Shown: in pieces, positions 38,101-47,201 of the stretch | Numbering within the stretch: position 1 is the first letter of the stretch | Layout: every line of letters starts with the position of its first letter | Source: Pedobacter metabolipauper | GTDB taxonomy: Bacteria; Bacteroidota; Bacteroidia; Sphingobacteriales; Sphingobacteriaceae | DNA: 64,000 nucleotides | NCBI RefSeq assembly: GCF_004362715.1 | Contig: NZ_SNYC01000004.1 | Coordinates: 930,001-994,000 of the forward strand | Reading direction: 5' to 3' | Translations under genes and position numbers: made by a program | The notes under the pieces: generated by a model | The model's input: the letters and a program-made list of their open reading frames with translations, nothing else | What the model was told of the DNA's origin: nothing | The model's database searches: none

Positions 38101-41100
38101 CAACTACTGGCTTTAATGCGAATGGAACGTTAACAAATCCACGTTCCAGATGGGGTGGTTTATTTAGAAGGATAGAAACCAACGATTTTGAAGCGCTGAA
38201 CATTGAGTTTATAGAGTTGTGGGTAATGGACCCAAATATTTATAAACCTACCTCTGCTGGCGGTGATCTTTATTTTAATATTGGAAACATTTCTGAAGAT
38301 ATTTTAAGAGACGGGCGTAAATCATTAGAGAATGGTTTGCCTGCTGATGGTGACCTGTCTAAATTTGATGAGACCAATTGGGGAAGGGTGCCAAAGCTGC
38401 AGCCGGTAGTTCAGGCATTTGACAACGATCCTGCTGCAAGAAGAATTCAGGATGTTGGCCTTGATGGACTATCAAATGCCGATGAGAAGACAAAATTTGC
38501 GGCACTGATCAGTCAGATTAAAGCACAATTAAATCCTGATGCTGCCGCTGATCTTGACAATGACCCTTCATCAGACGATTATTCCTATTACCGGAGTGGT
38601 GCCCTTGACCAGGCCAATGCGGGCATATTGAAACGTTATCAGCGTTACAATGGTACTGAGGGTAACTCAAAAACACCACAGCAATCTCAGGAAGATTTTG
38701 GCGTAGAGAATTCTGCCTCTACTTCTTTACCCGATGGGGAAGATATTAACAGGGACAATAACATGACCCAGTCTGACGAGTATTTTCAATATAAAATTTC
38801 TATGCGTCCGGCTGATCTGATGGTTGGGCAGAACTTTATTACAGACAAGATCACTTCGCAGGTTAAACTCGCTAATGGGCAAACACAGCCTGTTACCTGG
38901 TACCAGATTCGCATACCTTTGGCCCAGTACCAGCAAAAGGTTGGAAATATTCAAGACTTTAAGTCTATCCGGTTCATCCGCATGTTCTTAACCAACTTTG
39001 CTGATACTACGGTATTAAGGTTTGGTAAGATCCAGCTTGTTCGTGGCGAGTGGCGTCAATATAATGCGAACAATGATGCGGCGCAGGTTATCGTTGATCC
39101 GGCAATCCAACCTGTAGGCGCTGATAACTCAACCATTGAGATCGCTACCGTAAATATTGAGGAGAATGGTAAACGGACACCAATACCATATGTTGTTCCG
39201 CCAGGCATTGAGCGTGAGCGCGACTTCACAAATTACCGTGGTGATACGAGACAAAATGAACAGTCTTTATCGGTTATTGTAAGAAACCTGAGGGATGGTT
39301 ATGGCAGGGCAGCGTTCAAAACAGCCATCAATGATTTCAGGTCGTATAAACATTTAGAGATGTACATTCACCTGGAGGCATTGGGCAATTCGACCTTGAA
39401 TGACAATGACCTGAGTGCTTTTTTAAGAATCGGTACGGACAATCAGGATAATTACTATGAATATTCACAACCGCTAAAGGTTACTAATCCCGGAACCAGT
39501 GATCCGTATGCGATATGGCCGGATCAGAATAAGCTGGATATAGAACTGGAGTTGTTTCAGAAAGCCAAGCTTGCGAGAAATTCAGCCATGCTTAGTGGAC
39601 AGCCATGGCCAATTAATGTCCCTTTTAATTTTATTGTTGACGGTAAGACCATCACCATAAAGGGACAGCCGGATATGAGCAAGGTTCGGGTATATATGAT
39701 GGGGGTTAAAAATCTATTGCGTAATGGTGCCAATCCGCTGGATGATGATGGCCTTGATAAAAATGCACAGGTTTGGTTTAATGAGCTGCGGTTAACAGAA
39801 TTTGATGAACGCGGCGGATGGGCCGCCACGGCAAGAATGAATGCACAGCTGGCTGATTTTGCAGATGTTAATGTATCGGCGAGCAAATCAACCATTGGTT
39901 TTGGATCACTGGAGAAAAGAGTGAGTGAAAGAAACCGGGCTGATAATGTGTTTTTTGACATCTCATCCAGTATGGAGCTTGGCAGGTTCCTGCCTAAGAA
40001 GGCTGCCGTTAAAATACCGATGTATGTAAGTTATTCCAGCCAGGTAAGTACCCCTCAGTATGATCCGCGTACGCCAGATATTGAGTTGAAAACTGCGCTG
40101 GATGTAGCCACTAAGGCAGAGAAGAAAGAGATCCTGAATTATGCACAGGATTATACTACCCGCAACAGCATTAGCTTTACCAACGTACGTAAAGAACGCA
40201 CGGATATGGAGAAAGCACCAAAGGTTTGGGATGTAGAAAACCTGAATGCCAGTTATGCCTATACCAAATTTGCACACCGTGATTTTATTAACCAGAGCAA
40301 TATCCAGCAGACCTATCGGGCATCACTGGCCTATAATTATGCCGGACAATCTAAAAGCTATGAACCTTTTAGTAAGCTGATCAAATCGAATACCTTAGCT
40401 CTGCTAAAAGAATTTAACTTTAGCCTGCTTCCTAGTTCCATCAATTTCCGGATTGATCTGGATCGGTATTATTCGGAAAATACGCTGAGGAATAATGATC
40501 CAAACAATGCCATCCCCATCAACACCACGTTTAACAAAAACTTCCTGGTTACACGTGTCTATGGCATTTCCTGGAATTTGACACGTTCTATGAAAGTAGA
40601 TTTTGATGCCACCAATTATTCCATCATTGATGAGCCAGATGGAAAGATTGAGGGCATGAAGCGGGATACGGTATGGCAAAATTTAAAACGCCTGGGGAGA
40701 ACAACAGATTACACGCACAATTTAAATGTAACCTATAACCTGCCAATCAACAAGATTCCGGGATTGGACTGGATGACGGTTACTACACGGTATGGAACCA
40801 ATTTTAACTGGCAGACCGAGCCTCTTTCTACCCTGAGAAACCCTTTGATTGATATGGGTAATACGATCCAGAATTCCAGGATCGTTCAGTTAAATCCTAA
40901 CCTTAACCTGACCAGCCTGTACAATAAATTTGGCTTTGTAAGAAAGTCTGCCGCTACCGGCGAAAAGCAGTCGGGTTCCGGCTTACTGGTTGGTTTACTG
41001 ACGAGTGTTAAAAATGTGGCTGGTGCCTTTACACAAACTAAGGGGATCTTTTTACCAGGCTACCTGCCTAAAACAAATTATCTGGGTCTTGACAATATTA

Positions 41101-42329
41101 CCGGTGCACCAGGCCTGGGCTTCGTTTTAGGAAGCCAGCGTGATATCCGGGAAATCGCTTTAGCCAATGGATGGATCACTGCTGATACACTGCAATCACA
41201 ACTTTATATCAATACACTGAGAGAAGACCTGAGTTTTACCAGTTTAGTAGAACCGATCAAAGACCTTACTATTAATTTAACAGCTAATAAAAACAGGACC
41301 TTAAACTATTCTACAAATTTTAGGTACGACAGTAATGCCGGGAGTTTCCAAAACCTGAGTCCATTTACGTCCGGTGATTACAGCGTTTCCTTTATCTCAC
41401 TGGGTACTGCCTTTTCAGAAAAATCAGGGGGAACGATGTCCAAATTGTTTAACCAGTTTATGAACAACAGGCAGATCGTGTCTCAGCGTTTGGGGGCACA
41501 GAATACCAACTCATCAGGTATTGTTGGTGGTTTTGCCGATGGTTATGATAAGAATTCACAGGATGTACTGGTGTCTTCATTCCTGGCGGCATATACCGGC
41601 AAGGATGCATCTAAATCAAGCCTGAACTCCTTTCCTAAGATCCCTTTACCAAACTGGCGGATCAATTACAGGGGGTTGACCCGTATTGCGTTTCTTGCCG
41701 ATAAATTTAATTCGGTTGAGATCAGGCATTCTTACCGGTCTGTTTACAGCGTTAATAATTTCAATTCGCTGATCCGGTATCAGGAAACAAACGGGAAGGT
41801 AAGCAGCAGGGATGTGAGCGGAAACTTTATGCCTGCTTATCAATATAGCCAGGTTACCATTGCAGAACAATTTTCACCACTGATTGGTGTTGATACCCGT
41901 TTAAAAAATAACATGACTGCTAATTTTGAACTGGGAAGATCCAGACTATTGGGCTTAAGTCTGTCCAACAGTCAGCTGGCGCAGCTGACAGAGAATAATA
42001 TGGTATTCGGACTTGGATACCGCACCAATAAGTTCAGGTTTCCATTTGGCTTGTTTAAACAGGTAAAAATGGATAATAATATGGACTTTAAACTGGATGT
42101 GGCAATACGGGACAATAAAACCGTAATCTATCGCGCCGACATTACTGAAGCTGAAGTTTCATCGGGTGCAAAGAACATAACGTTAAGACCTAGTGTAGAT
42201 TACATTTTAAACCAGCGGTTTAATGTTCGTGTTTTCTACGATTCAAACATTACAAAACCTTATACCTCACAAACTTTTAATACTTCTTTCAGTAATTTTG
42301 GATTTAGTTTGCGGATTACGCTGAATTAG
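35169..42329 (+). CDS. sprA: SprA, type IX secretion outer-membrane translocon
   Basis: A 2386-residue outer-membrane protein, the giant barrel that forms the T9SS channel, needed for gliding and for secretion of proteins with C-terminal sorting domains. The start is TTG; the signal peptide is MKKILTLALFIVTCF followed by GSIRVFSQ. SprA/Sov family blocks are seen along the chain (SKLKINMNYNTEAQFDFENQ, RVQGNFDFNQRIQ, and WGMDVNYSSPSRFLTKLVDK with its DDFE). The end is a beta-barrel strand NFGFSLRITLN. Length matches Flavobacterium SprA. Other T9SS genes and PorSS regulators are not in the window. It is followed by gcvH, as in other Bacteroidota. Confidence 0.96.
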   Translation: MKKILTLALFIVTCFGSIRVFSQVVPTRTKPDSSKNTFGIKEKQRLGIRPLSTPFSPLPGNIKTEVEYDALNKRYVVKQMLGNRMISLPQYLSIEEYQRLISSEIKRDNWRMLSNQEIEDVRRTGLIPSLKVNSKAFERIFGGTTIDIQPRGEAELTFLGRINKNENPLFNERQRVQGNFDFNQRIQMDVIGNIGSKLKINMNYNTEAQFDFENQVKLEYTGGEDDIIKKIEAGNVSLPLNTTLINGTQALFGVKTQLQFGKLSVNTVFTQQKSQSREIQISNGAQQNEYRISGDNYEANKHYFLAQYFRDNYNKTLSNPPTITSGVNITKIEVWITNKTGNTQDSRDVLAFIDLGENRPYNTAQVSGAGYSAFPSGFSNPQFPRQSNNLLENLPVGARQTNSNDVISYFQANGGTDNFAKLTYARKLADREYTFHPKLGYISLNNALNTDEVLAVAYRYTYNGVEYQVGEFSTDVAFDQATPRVLFAKLLKNETTKTNLPTWDLMMKNIYSIGGYQISQQNFKLDVYRIDEQTGIERPVISEGEKLDAANRPLRDKMWLQVVGLDRLNQQDELKQDGIFDFETDNQPFNSNMSTNNPNSSGGSTAVLLTNTKNGYITIDPLNGRIIFPLIEPFGKDLADQFLPSEQAFIDKYTYTALYDSTKVIAQQLFTRQNRYIIKGNYQSEISSEFSLNAINVPEGSVKVFSGTIPLQEGIDFTVDYQGGRVKILNTALLLSGQPIRISTENNELFGLQQRSLFGTRLDYKVNNKLNLGGTFMNLTEKPLTPKVNIGEEPISNTIWGMDVNYSSPSRFLTKLVDKLPLISTKAPSNLTFSGEFAQLIPGHPSALDFAGKKGGVSYLDDFEASRSIIDLKSAVAWQLSGTPQLFPESQYIDDLRYGFNRAQIAFYNIDPTFYNRGVSNIPTSLRNNRTELSNHYVREIIEQEVFPFKEISTGQAVTLPTLDVAFYPTLRGPYNYSTTGFNANGTLTNPRSRWGGLFRRIETNDFEALNIEFIELWVMDPNIYKPTSAGGDLYFNIGNISEDILRDGRKSLENGLPADGDLSKFDETNWGRVPKLQPVVQAFDNDPAARRIQDVGLDGLSNADEKTKFAALISQIKAQLNPDAAADLDNDPSSDDYSYYRSGALDQANAGILKRYQRYNGTEGNSKTPQQSQEDFGVENSASTSLPDGEDINRDNNMTQSDEYFQYKISMRPADLMVGQNFITDKITSQVKLANGQTQPVTWYQIRIPLAQYQQKVGNIQDFKSIRFIRMFLTNFADTTVLRFGKIQLVRGEWRQYNANNDAAQVIVDPAIQPVGADNSTIEIATVNIEENGKRTPIPYVVPPGIERERDFTNYRGDTRQNEQSLSVIVRNLRDGYGRAAFKTAINDFRSYKHLEMYIHLEALGNSTLNDNDLSAFLRIGTDNQDNYYEYSQPLKVTNPGTSDPYAIWPDQNKLDIELELFQKAKLARNSAMLSGQPWPINVPFNFIVDGKTITIKGQPDMSKVRVYMMGVKNLLRNGANPLDDDGLDKNAQVWFNELRLTEFDERGGWAATARMNAQLADFADVNVSASKSTIGFGSLEKRVSERNRADNVFFDISSSMELGRFLPKKAAVKIPMYVSYSSQVSTPQYDPRTPDIELKTALDVATKAEKKEILNYAQDYTTRNSISFTNVRKERTDMEKAPKVWDVENLNASYAYTKFAHRDFINQSNIQQTYRASLAYNYAGQSKSYEPFSKLIKSNTLALLKEFNFSLLPSSINFRIDLDRYYSENTLRNNDPNNAIPINTTFNKNFLVTRVYGISWNLTRSMKVDFDATNYSIIDEPDGKIEGMKRDTVWQNLKRLGRTTDYTHNLNVTYNLPINKIPGLDWMTVTTRYGTNFNWQTEPLSTLRNPLIDMGNTIQNSRIVQLNPNLNLTSLYNKFGFVRKSAATGEKQSGSGLLVGLLTSVKNVAGAFTQTKGIFLPGYLPKTNYLGLDNITGAPGLGFVLGSQRDIREIALANGWITADTLQSQLYINTLREDLSFTSLVEPIKDLTINLTANKNRTLNYSTNFRYDSNAGSFQNLSPFTSGDYSVSFISLGTAFSEKSGGTMSKLFNQFMNNRQIVSQRLGAQNTNSSGIVGGFADGYDKNSQDVLVSSFLAAYTGKDASKSSLNSFPKIPLPNWRINYRGLTRIAFLADKFNSVEIRHSYRSVYSVNNFNSLIRYQETNGKVSSRDVSGNFMPAYQYSQVTIAEQFSPLIGVDTRLKNNMTANFELGRSRLLGLSLSNSQLAQLTENNMVFGLGYRTNKFRFPFGLFKQVKMDNNMDFKLDVAIRDNKTVIYRADITEAEVSSGAKNITLRPSVDYILNQRFNVRVFYDSNITKPYTSQTFNTSFSNFGFSLRITLN

Positions 42330-42330
42330 G

Positions 42331-42362
42331 ATTGTTATAAAGACCCAGAATAATTACCTTTG
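42331..42362 (+). promoter_or_regulatory. Candidate gcvH promoter
   Basis: ATTG at 42331-42334, spacer 20, TACCTTTG at 42355-42362, an exact -7 TANNTTTG. gcvH begins at 42425, leaving a leader of about 55 nt that contains GAGC/GCTC short pairings. No glycine riboswitch pattern is recognisable. Confidence 0.55.
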
Positions 42363-42424
42363 AGCCGTTCAGCTCCAGAGCTTGGGCGGCAAAGAAATAA
42401 ACTAAAAAACATAAACTTAGACAA

Positions 42425-42805
42425 ATGAATTTTCCATCAGAATTAAAGTACACTAAAGACCACGAATGGGTTAAAATTGAAGGTAACGAAGCTTATATAG
42501 GCATTACTGATTTTGCACAACGTGAATTGGGTGATATCGTTTATATCGACATCAATACCGTAGGAGATGAAGTAGGTAAGGATGATGTTTTTGGAACTGT
42601 TGAAGCAGTTAAAACCGTGTCTGATCTTTTTATGCCGGTAACTGCTACTGTATTGGAAACCAACGCGGCACTAAATGATAACCCTGAGCTTGTAAACTCT
42701 GATCCTTATGGACAAGGATGGATGGTTAAAGTTACCCTTTCAAACCCTGCTGATGTTGATGGTTTATTGGATGCTGATGCTTACAAAGCCCTTGTTGGTG
42801 CTTAA
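42425..42805 (+). CDS. gcvH: Glycine cleavage system H protein
   Basis: The lipoyl shuttle of the glycine cleavage complex, carrying the aminomethyl group from P to T protein. The lipoylated K63 is in [17 protein letters not shown], and the 126 residues are standard (YTKDHEWVK near the start, [13 protein letters not shown] at the end). The P, T and L proteins are elsewhere. It has its own promoter-like boxes and is followed 3 bp later by the VanZ-like gene. Confidence 0.98.
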   Translation: MNFPSELKYTKDHEWVKIEGNEAYIGITDFAQRELGDIVYIDINTVGDEVGKDDVFGTVEAVKTVSDLFMPVTATVLETNAALNDNPELVNSDPYGQGWMVKVTLSNPADVDGLLDADAYKALVGA

Positions 42806-42808
42806 TTA

Positions 42809-43216
42809 ATGAATATATTTAAAGGATTAAAATATCAGATATGGTCTGTTTTGTGGACCATTATCATTATCATATTCTGTACGATAAGAATGCCTGACAC
42901 CAGTGGTTCAGGCATTACTTTTTTTGAGGGCTTTGATAAACTTGCCCATCTCGGGTTCTTTTATGTACTTACCATTCTGTTATTTTTTGGTAAGATCAGA
43001 CAGCAGCAAAGTTATAGCTTTAGAATGATCACGATCCTGAAGATTGTGTTCTTAACAGGTTTGCTGGGTGCAGGAATTGAGCTTATACAGGCAAATGTAT
43101 TTACGTACCGTTCTGGTGATCTGTGGGACCTTACCTGTGATATGCTGGGTGTTTTTATGGGCGTTTTTAGTTACATTCTTTTACATAGATCCAATTACAA
43201 TGAAAAGAGGAGTTAA
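42809..43216 (+). CDS. VanZ-family membrane protein
   Basis: A 135-residue protein with four hydrophobic segments (about 10-28, 45-62, 76-97, 108-128), matching VanZ-like proteins. It carries GFDKLAHLGFFYVLTI, with the usual D-K-x-x-H start, and GIELIQ...YRSGDLWDLTCDMLGVFMG. Function in Bacteroidota is not known. The last 17 bp overlap a 40-codon lipoprotein gene. Confidence 0.88.
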   Translation: MNIFKGLKYQIWSVLWTIIIIIFCTIRMPDTSGSGITFFEGFDKLAHLGFFYVLTILLFFGKIRQQQSYSFRMITILKIVFLTGLLGAGIELIQANVFTYRSGDLWDLTCDMLGVFMGVFSYILLHRSNYNEKRS

Positions 43217-43322
43217 GGTGGTACTTTTATTTGCACTGGTTTGTACGTTAACCAGCTGCAGCATATTTAGTCCGGGCTGTAAATGTCCAAAGGTGAGTTA
43301 TAAAAGTTACCCGGGCAAATAA
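43200..43322 (+). CDS. Small predicted lipoprotein (40 aa)
   Basis: ATG at 43200 lies inside the end of the VanZ gene (17-bp overlap). The peptide has a typical lipoprotein signal with lipobox LTSC (Cys20), then only 20 residues, including a CKC pair and a basic end (SIFSPGCKCPKVSYKSYPGK). The short size escapes common cut-offs. The strict signal peptide and translational overlap with VanZ support a real gene. Function unknown; the Cys pair could bind metal, and feoAB lies 100 bp downstream, but a link is a guess. Confidence 0.65.
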   Translation: MKRGVKVVLLFALVCTLTSCSIFSPGCKCPKVSYKSYPGK

Positions 43323-43371
43323 GGTTTTGCGTATTTAAAGCACGTTTTATGATGCTGGTTAGACACCTTTA

Positions 43372-43403
43372 TTTGGAATTATTATGAATTAAGGGTAAAT
43401 TGC
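43372..43403 (+). promoter_or_regulatory. Weak candidate feoAB promoter
   Basis: TTTG at 43372-43375, spacer 20, TAAATTGC at 43396-43403; the -7 box has mismatches. No Fur-box palindrome stood out in the spacer. Confidence 0.3.
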
Positions 43404-43425
43404 CGGACACATAACACGTATACAG

Positions 43426-43644
43426 ATGAGACTTTCGGAGTTAAAGCCGGGTGAAAAGGGAACCATAGTTGAGTTTACAGATCTGGAAATGTCTGTTAAG
43501 CTGATGGAGATGGGCTGCCTGCCAGGAGAGATTGTGGAAGTAGAACGTTTTGCCCCGCTCGGTGATCCTATTGCGATCCGTGTAGCAGGTTATCAGCTTT
43601 GCTTACGTAAAAATGAGGCATCTGTGATTATAATTCAATACTGA
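43426..43644 (+). CDS. feoA: FeoA, ferrous iron transport accessory protein
   Basis: A 72-residue SH3-like protein needed for FeoB function. LSELKPGEKGTIVEF and the metal-regulator-like LMEMGCLPGEIVEVERFAPLGDP are typical. The stop is one base before the feoB start, so the two are translationally coupled. Confidence 0.95.
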   Translation: MRLSELKPGEKGTIVEFTDLEMSVKLMEMGCLPGEIVEVERFAPLGDPIAIRVAGYQLCLRKNEASVIIIQY

Positions 43645-43645
43645 T

Positions 43646-45760
43646 TTGGCGAAACATATAAAAATTGCGCTGGTTGGAAATCCTAATACCGGTAAATCAA
43701 CCTTATTTAACCTCCTTACTGGTTTAAATCAAAAGATAGGAAACTTTCCAGGCATCACAGTAGATAAGAAAATAGGCTATTGTACCCTGGCAGATAGCCG
43801 CCAGGCTGAAGTGGTTGACCTTCCGGGAACCTATAGCCTGTATCCTAAAAGTAAGGATGAACGGATTGTATTCCAGGTGCTTGCAGATCCGAAAAACCCC
43901 AGCCATCCTGATGTTGTTGTTTTAGTGGCTGATGCAACAAATCTTAGAAGAAATTTATTGGTATATACGCAGGTAGCTGACCTTGGCCTGCCGGTTATAT
44001 TGGCGCTTAATATGACCGATATGGCTAAAAAGGAAGGAATTGACGTTGATGTCAATAAGCTATCTGAGCGCTTGGGCATACAGGTTGTTGCCATCTCTGC
44101 CAGGAGCAACTTTGGACTTGCTGCATTAAAAGACGCATTGAGCAACGCAACTGCCATTGCTACACAAGTTCATGGTGCCGATATGAATGTGCTGGCACCG
44201 GGTGCCATTGATCAGGTTAAGCACCTGCTAAAAATTGACAATGATTATCTGGCACTGCAGATCCTTCATCAGCATGAATTTCTGGATGTGTACACTGTTG
44301 AGGAGCATGCGGGTATTGAGCAAATAAAAGCATCTGCTGGTTTTGAAAGTTCCAGGATCCAAACGGAAGAAACCATCTCCCGGTACCGCTACCTGGGAAC
44401 GGTACTGACCGGGGTTGTTAAAGATACCGGTGCAGAGCGAAAGTTCATTTTTAGTGATAAACTGGATGCTGTACTTACCAATAAATTCTGGGGCTTCCTG
44501 ATCTTTATTGCCATTTTATTCTTTGTCTTTAACTCGATCTTTTCGTGGTCGTCCTACCCGATGGACCTGATCGAATCTGCTTTTGTTACCCTCACTGAAC
44601 TGGGGCATAAATACTTGCCCAACGGGATCCTGACTAATCTGCTATTGGATGGTGTTGTGGCCGGACTTGGCGGTGTAGTGATCTTTATACCACAAATTGC
44701 AATCCTGTTTGCCTTTATTTCTATTCTTGAGGATAGTGGTTATATGGCAAGAGTTACGTTTATGATGGATAAGATCATGCGTAAGTTTGGGCTTAGTGGT
44801 AAATCTGTAGTGCCAATGATTGGAAGTTTGGCCTGTGCCGTTCCGTCAATCATGAGTGCCCGGAATATAGAAAGCTGGAAAGACCGGATCATCACCATTA
44901 TGGTGGCACCATTGGTAAGCTGCTCTGCACGGTTACCTGTATATACATTATTGATCTCTCTTGTTGTGCCAGAAAAGATGGTATGGGGCTTTATAAACCT
45001 GCAGGGTCTTACCCTGATGGGGATGTACCTGATCAGTATTGTTGCTGCAGTATTTGTGGCATTTATCATGAAGTTTTTGATCAAGGCCAAAGAAAAGTCT
45101 TATTTTATCATGGAACTTCCGGTTTACAGGATGCCGCGGTGGACTAACGTGTTGTACACGATGTACGAGAAATCGAAAACCTTTGTATTTGAAGCCGGTA
45201 AAGTGATCATTGCCATTTCCATTATTCTTTGGGTACTGGCCAGTTATGGTCCGCCTTCACGTTTTAAAGCCATAGATGATAAATATGCTGCAATTGAAGC
45301 TCAAAAGGACAGTACTCAGATCAGCACGCTGGAGCGGGACCGGTCTGCAGAGAAGCTGGAAAATTCTTATGCTGGTATTTTAGGTCATGTAATTGAGCCT
45401 GCCATTAAGCCCTTAGGATTTGACTGGAAGATAGGAATTGCGTTAATTACTTCTTTCGCTGCCAGAGAAGCCTTTGTTGGCACAATGGCAACGATCTATA
45501 GTGTAGACAGCGATGAAGAAGTTGCTACCATTAGAAATAAAATGCGCAGTGCGAGAAATTCAGAGACGGGCTTGCCGGTATTTACGTTTGCTACTGCATT
45601 CTCTTTAATGTTGTTTTATGCATTTGCCATGCAGTGTATGAGTACAGTGGCTATTGTTTACAGGGAAACAAAGTCCTGGAAATGGCCGGTCATCCAATTG
45701 GTTTACATGACCGTTATGGCATATATTGCGAGTTTAATTGCCTATCAATTGTTAAAGTAA
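43646..45760 (+). CDS. feoB: FeoB, ferrous iron transporter GTPase
   Basis: A 704-residue inner-membrane Fe(II) permease. The cytosolic G domain holds G1 G11NPNTGKST19, G3 D58LPG, and LALNMTDM as G4-type site; it is followed by a helical spacer and a membrane domain with gate motifs (about 350-490; GYMARVTFMMD..., SLACAVPSIMSARN) and a second gate (ALITSFAAREAFVGTMATIYS). The start is TTG, one base after the feoA stop. No FeoC follows. A SprT-like gene begins 10 bp after. Confidence 0.97.
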   Translation: MAKHIKIALVGNPNTGKSTLFNLLTGLNQKIGNFPGITVDKKIGYCTLADSRQAEVVDLPGTYSLYPKSKDERIVFQVLADPKNPSHPDVVVLVADATNLRRNLLVYTQVADLGLPVILALNMTDMAKKEGIDVDVNKLSERLGIQVVAISARSNFGLAALKDALSNATAIATQVHGADMNVLAPGAIDQVKHLLKIDNDYLALQILHQHEFLDVYTVEEHAGIEQIKASAGFESSRIQTEETISRYRYLGTVLTGVVKDTGAERKFIFSDKLDAVLTNKFWGFLIFIAILFFVFNSIFSWSSYPMDLIESAFVTLTELGHKYLPNGILTNLLLDGVVAGLGGVVIFIPQIAILFAFISILEDSGYMARVTFMMDKIMRKFGLSGKSVVPMIGSLACAVPSIMSARNIESWKDRIITIMVAPLVSCSARLPVYTLLISLVVPEKMVWGFINLQGLTLMGMYLISIVAAVFVAFIMKFLIKAKEKSYFIMELPVYRMPRWTNVLYTMYEKSKTFVFEAGKVIIAISIILWVLASYGPPSRFKAIDDKYAAIEAQKDSTQISTLERDRSAEKLENSYAGILGHVIEPAIKPLGFDWKIGIALITSFAAREAFVGTMATIYSVDSDEEVATIRNKMRSARNSETGLPVFTFATAFSLMLFYAFAMQCMSTVAIVYRETKSWKWPVIQLVYMTVMAYIASLIAYQLLK

Positions 45761-45770
45761 TTTAGTTATC

Positions 45771-46394
45771 TTGGTGCTTGTGGAAAAGGAGAATGTCTTA
45801 GCGCAATATATGCCCCCGGCCGCAGCTCCAATCATAGCGCGCTGGATCGATTATTTTCAGTGCGAGTTTAAGATCTCTAAGAACCGGGCAACCAAGCTTG
45901 GTGATTACAGGCATCCATATAAAGAAACCGGGCATAAAATATCTGTTAATAACGACTTAAATGCCTATTCATTCCTGGTTACTACCGTTCACGAGTTTGC
46001 ACACCTGCTTACCTGGAACGAGCATAAGAACAAAGTAAAGCCGCATGGCGATGAATGGAAGCGTAACTTTAAACGGATGATGGTACCCTTCATTGACCAG
46101 CATATTTTTCCTGAAGATGTTCAGAAAGCCATTGTCAGTTATTTGAATAACCCTTCTGCAGCAAGCTGTACGGACTTGAAATTGTCAAGGGCCTTGAAAA
46201 AGTACGATGTTCTGTTGAATGTATCCCGGTTGGAAGAACTGCCCCTAAATTCGGTATTTACTATTAAGGATGGCCGTCAGTTCAAAAAAGGAGAAAGATT
46301 GAGGAAACGCTATCGTTGTGTTTGCCTCGATAATGGCAATACTTACCTTTTTAACCCCTTAGCTGAAGTAACCTTAGCGGCTACGGGTACATAA
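45771..46394 (+). CDS. SprT-like domain protein
   Basis: A 207-residue SprT-like zinc protein. H74-E75-F76-A77-H78 with HxxxxWNEH gives an HExxH site, after TTV. The N-terminal 40 residues are helical and the C-terminal part is basic with CRYRCVCLDNG..., though not a perfect zinc ribbon. In eukaryotes the related Spartan repairs DNA-protein crosslinks; the bacterial role is unclear. The start is uncertain (TTG 45771, GTG 45774 or 45780; or ATG 45810). It overlaps the convergent lipoprotein gene by 52 bp. Confidence 0.82.
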   Translation: MVLVEKENVLAQYMPPAAAPIIARWIDYFQCEFKISKNRATKLGDYRHPYKETGHKISVNNDLNAYSFLVTTVHEFAHLLTWNEHKNKVKPHGDEWKRNFKRMMVPFIDQHIFPEDVQKAIVSYLNNPSAASCTDLKLSRALKKYDVLLNVSRLEELPLNSVFTIKDGRQFKKGERLRKRYRCVCLDNGNTYLFNPLAEVTLAATGT

Positions 46395-47155
46395 ACGGCT
46401 TCATTGTCCACGATCTCCCATTTCAGGGCTAATTTCTCGTCTTTAAATACTGATGGGTCTTTTAAAATACTGTCTATAAGCTGGTCTTTTTCTTTAATAC
46501 GTATACTGGCGCTATATCCATTCTGCATATTTCCTTTAAGCACAATGTAACGCTCATCCGGAGAAGAGATGATCTCATTGAAGATCATTTCATATTTATT
46601 CTTTCCATTTACGGCATCTTTCAATGACCGGATATTTTCTGTGAGATCATCATGCACGGCATTTGCATCAGCTTTAACTTCTGTATAGGGCTGAGATTTT
46701 AACGCGGCAAAGGAAGGAGCGCTGCGGCTTTCTTTTTTAAAGGTAATGTTGTTACGCAAATAGGTACGGATGTCTGTAAAGATCCAGGCACGGTCTTTAT
46801 TCCGCTTGCTGCTTTCTTTGATGAGCACCAGGGTGTCGTTTTTAAAATAGTATTGCTTTACGGTATTGCTTATGGTCTCGTTGTTAATATATTCTTTAAA
46901 AAGTACAGGAGAGCCATTGCTGCTATATTCTTCTACATAGGTGGATAGATTGTCTCCGGTTGAATAAATGAGGCTGGTGTGCTTTTCCTGGCTGCTTAAT
47001 CCGGCATCAACAGAATCTGAAAATGCAACGATAGATTGCGCTGTCATGGAAGTAGCTGAAGGCTGGCTGATCAGATCTGCCTGAGGATGCTTAGGTCCCT
47101 GACTACAGCTATATAATGTAATTGTTAATAAAGATAACAGGCAGATGGCTTTCAT
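46343..47155 (-). CDS. Predicted lipoprotein, function unknown
   Basis: A 270-residue lipoprotein from the ATG at 47155 (MKAICLLSLLTITLYSCSQG; lipobox LYSC, Cys17). A longer frame reaches 47224 but would add 23 residues before a perfect signal peptide and overlap the E1 gene. The rest is soluble and polar with no known motif; the family is not recognised. Its 3' end overlaps the convergent SprT-like gene by 52 bp. Confidence 0.75.
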   Translation of the reverse strand: MKAICLLSLLTITLYSCSQGPKHPQADLISQPSATSMTAQSIVAFSDSVDAGLSSQEKHTSLIYSTGDNLSTYVEEYSSNGSPVLFKEYINNETISNTVKQYYFKNDTLVLIKESSKRNKDRAWIFTDIRTYLRNNITFKKESRSAPSFAALKSQPYTEVKADANAVHDDLTENIRSLKDAVNGKNKYEMIFNEIISSPDERYIVLKGNMQNGYSASIRIKEKDQLIDSILKDPSVFKDEKLALKWEIVDNEAVYVPVAAKVTSAKGLKR

Positions 47156-47201
47156 AAATATTCTTTTATTGACTAAAAGACAGGCGATTATCGTGCCAAG
47201 T

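Noticed and set aside
42363..42424. Glycine riboswitch ahead of gcvH
   Set aside because: The leader is about 55 nt long, too short for the aptamer, and no conserved glycine-aptamer core is seen.
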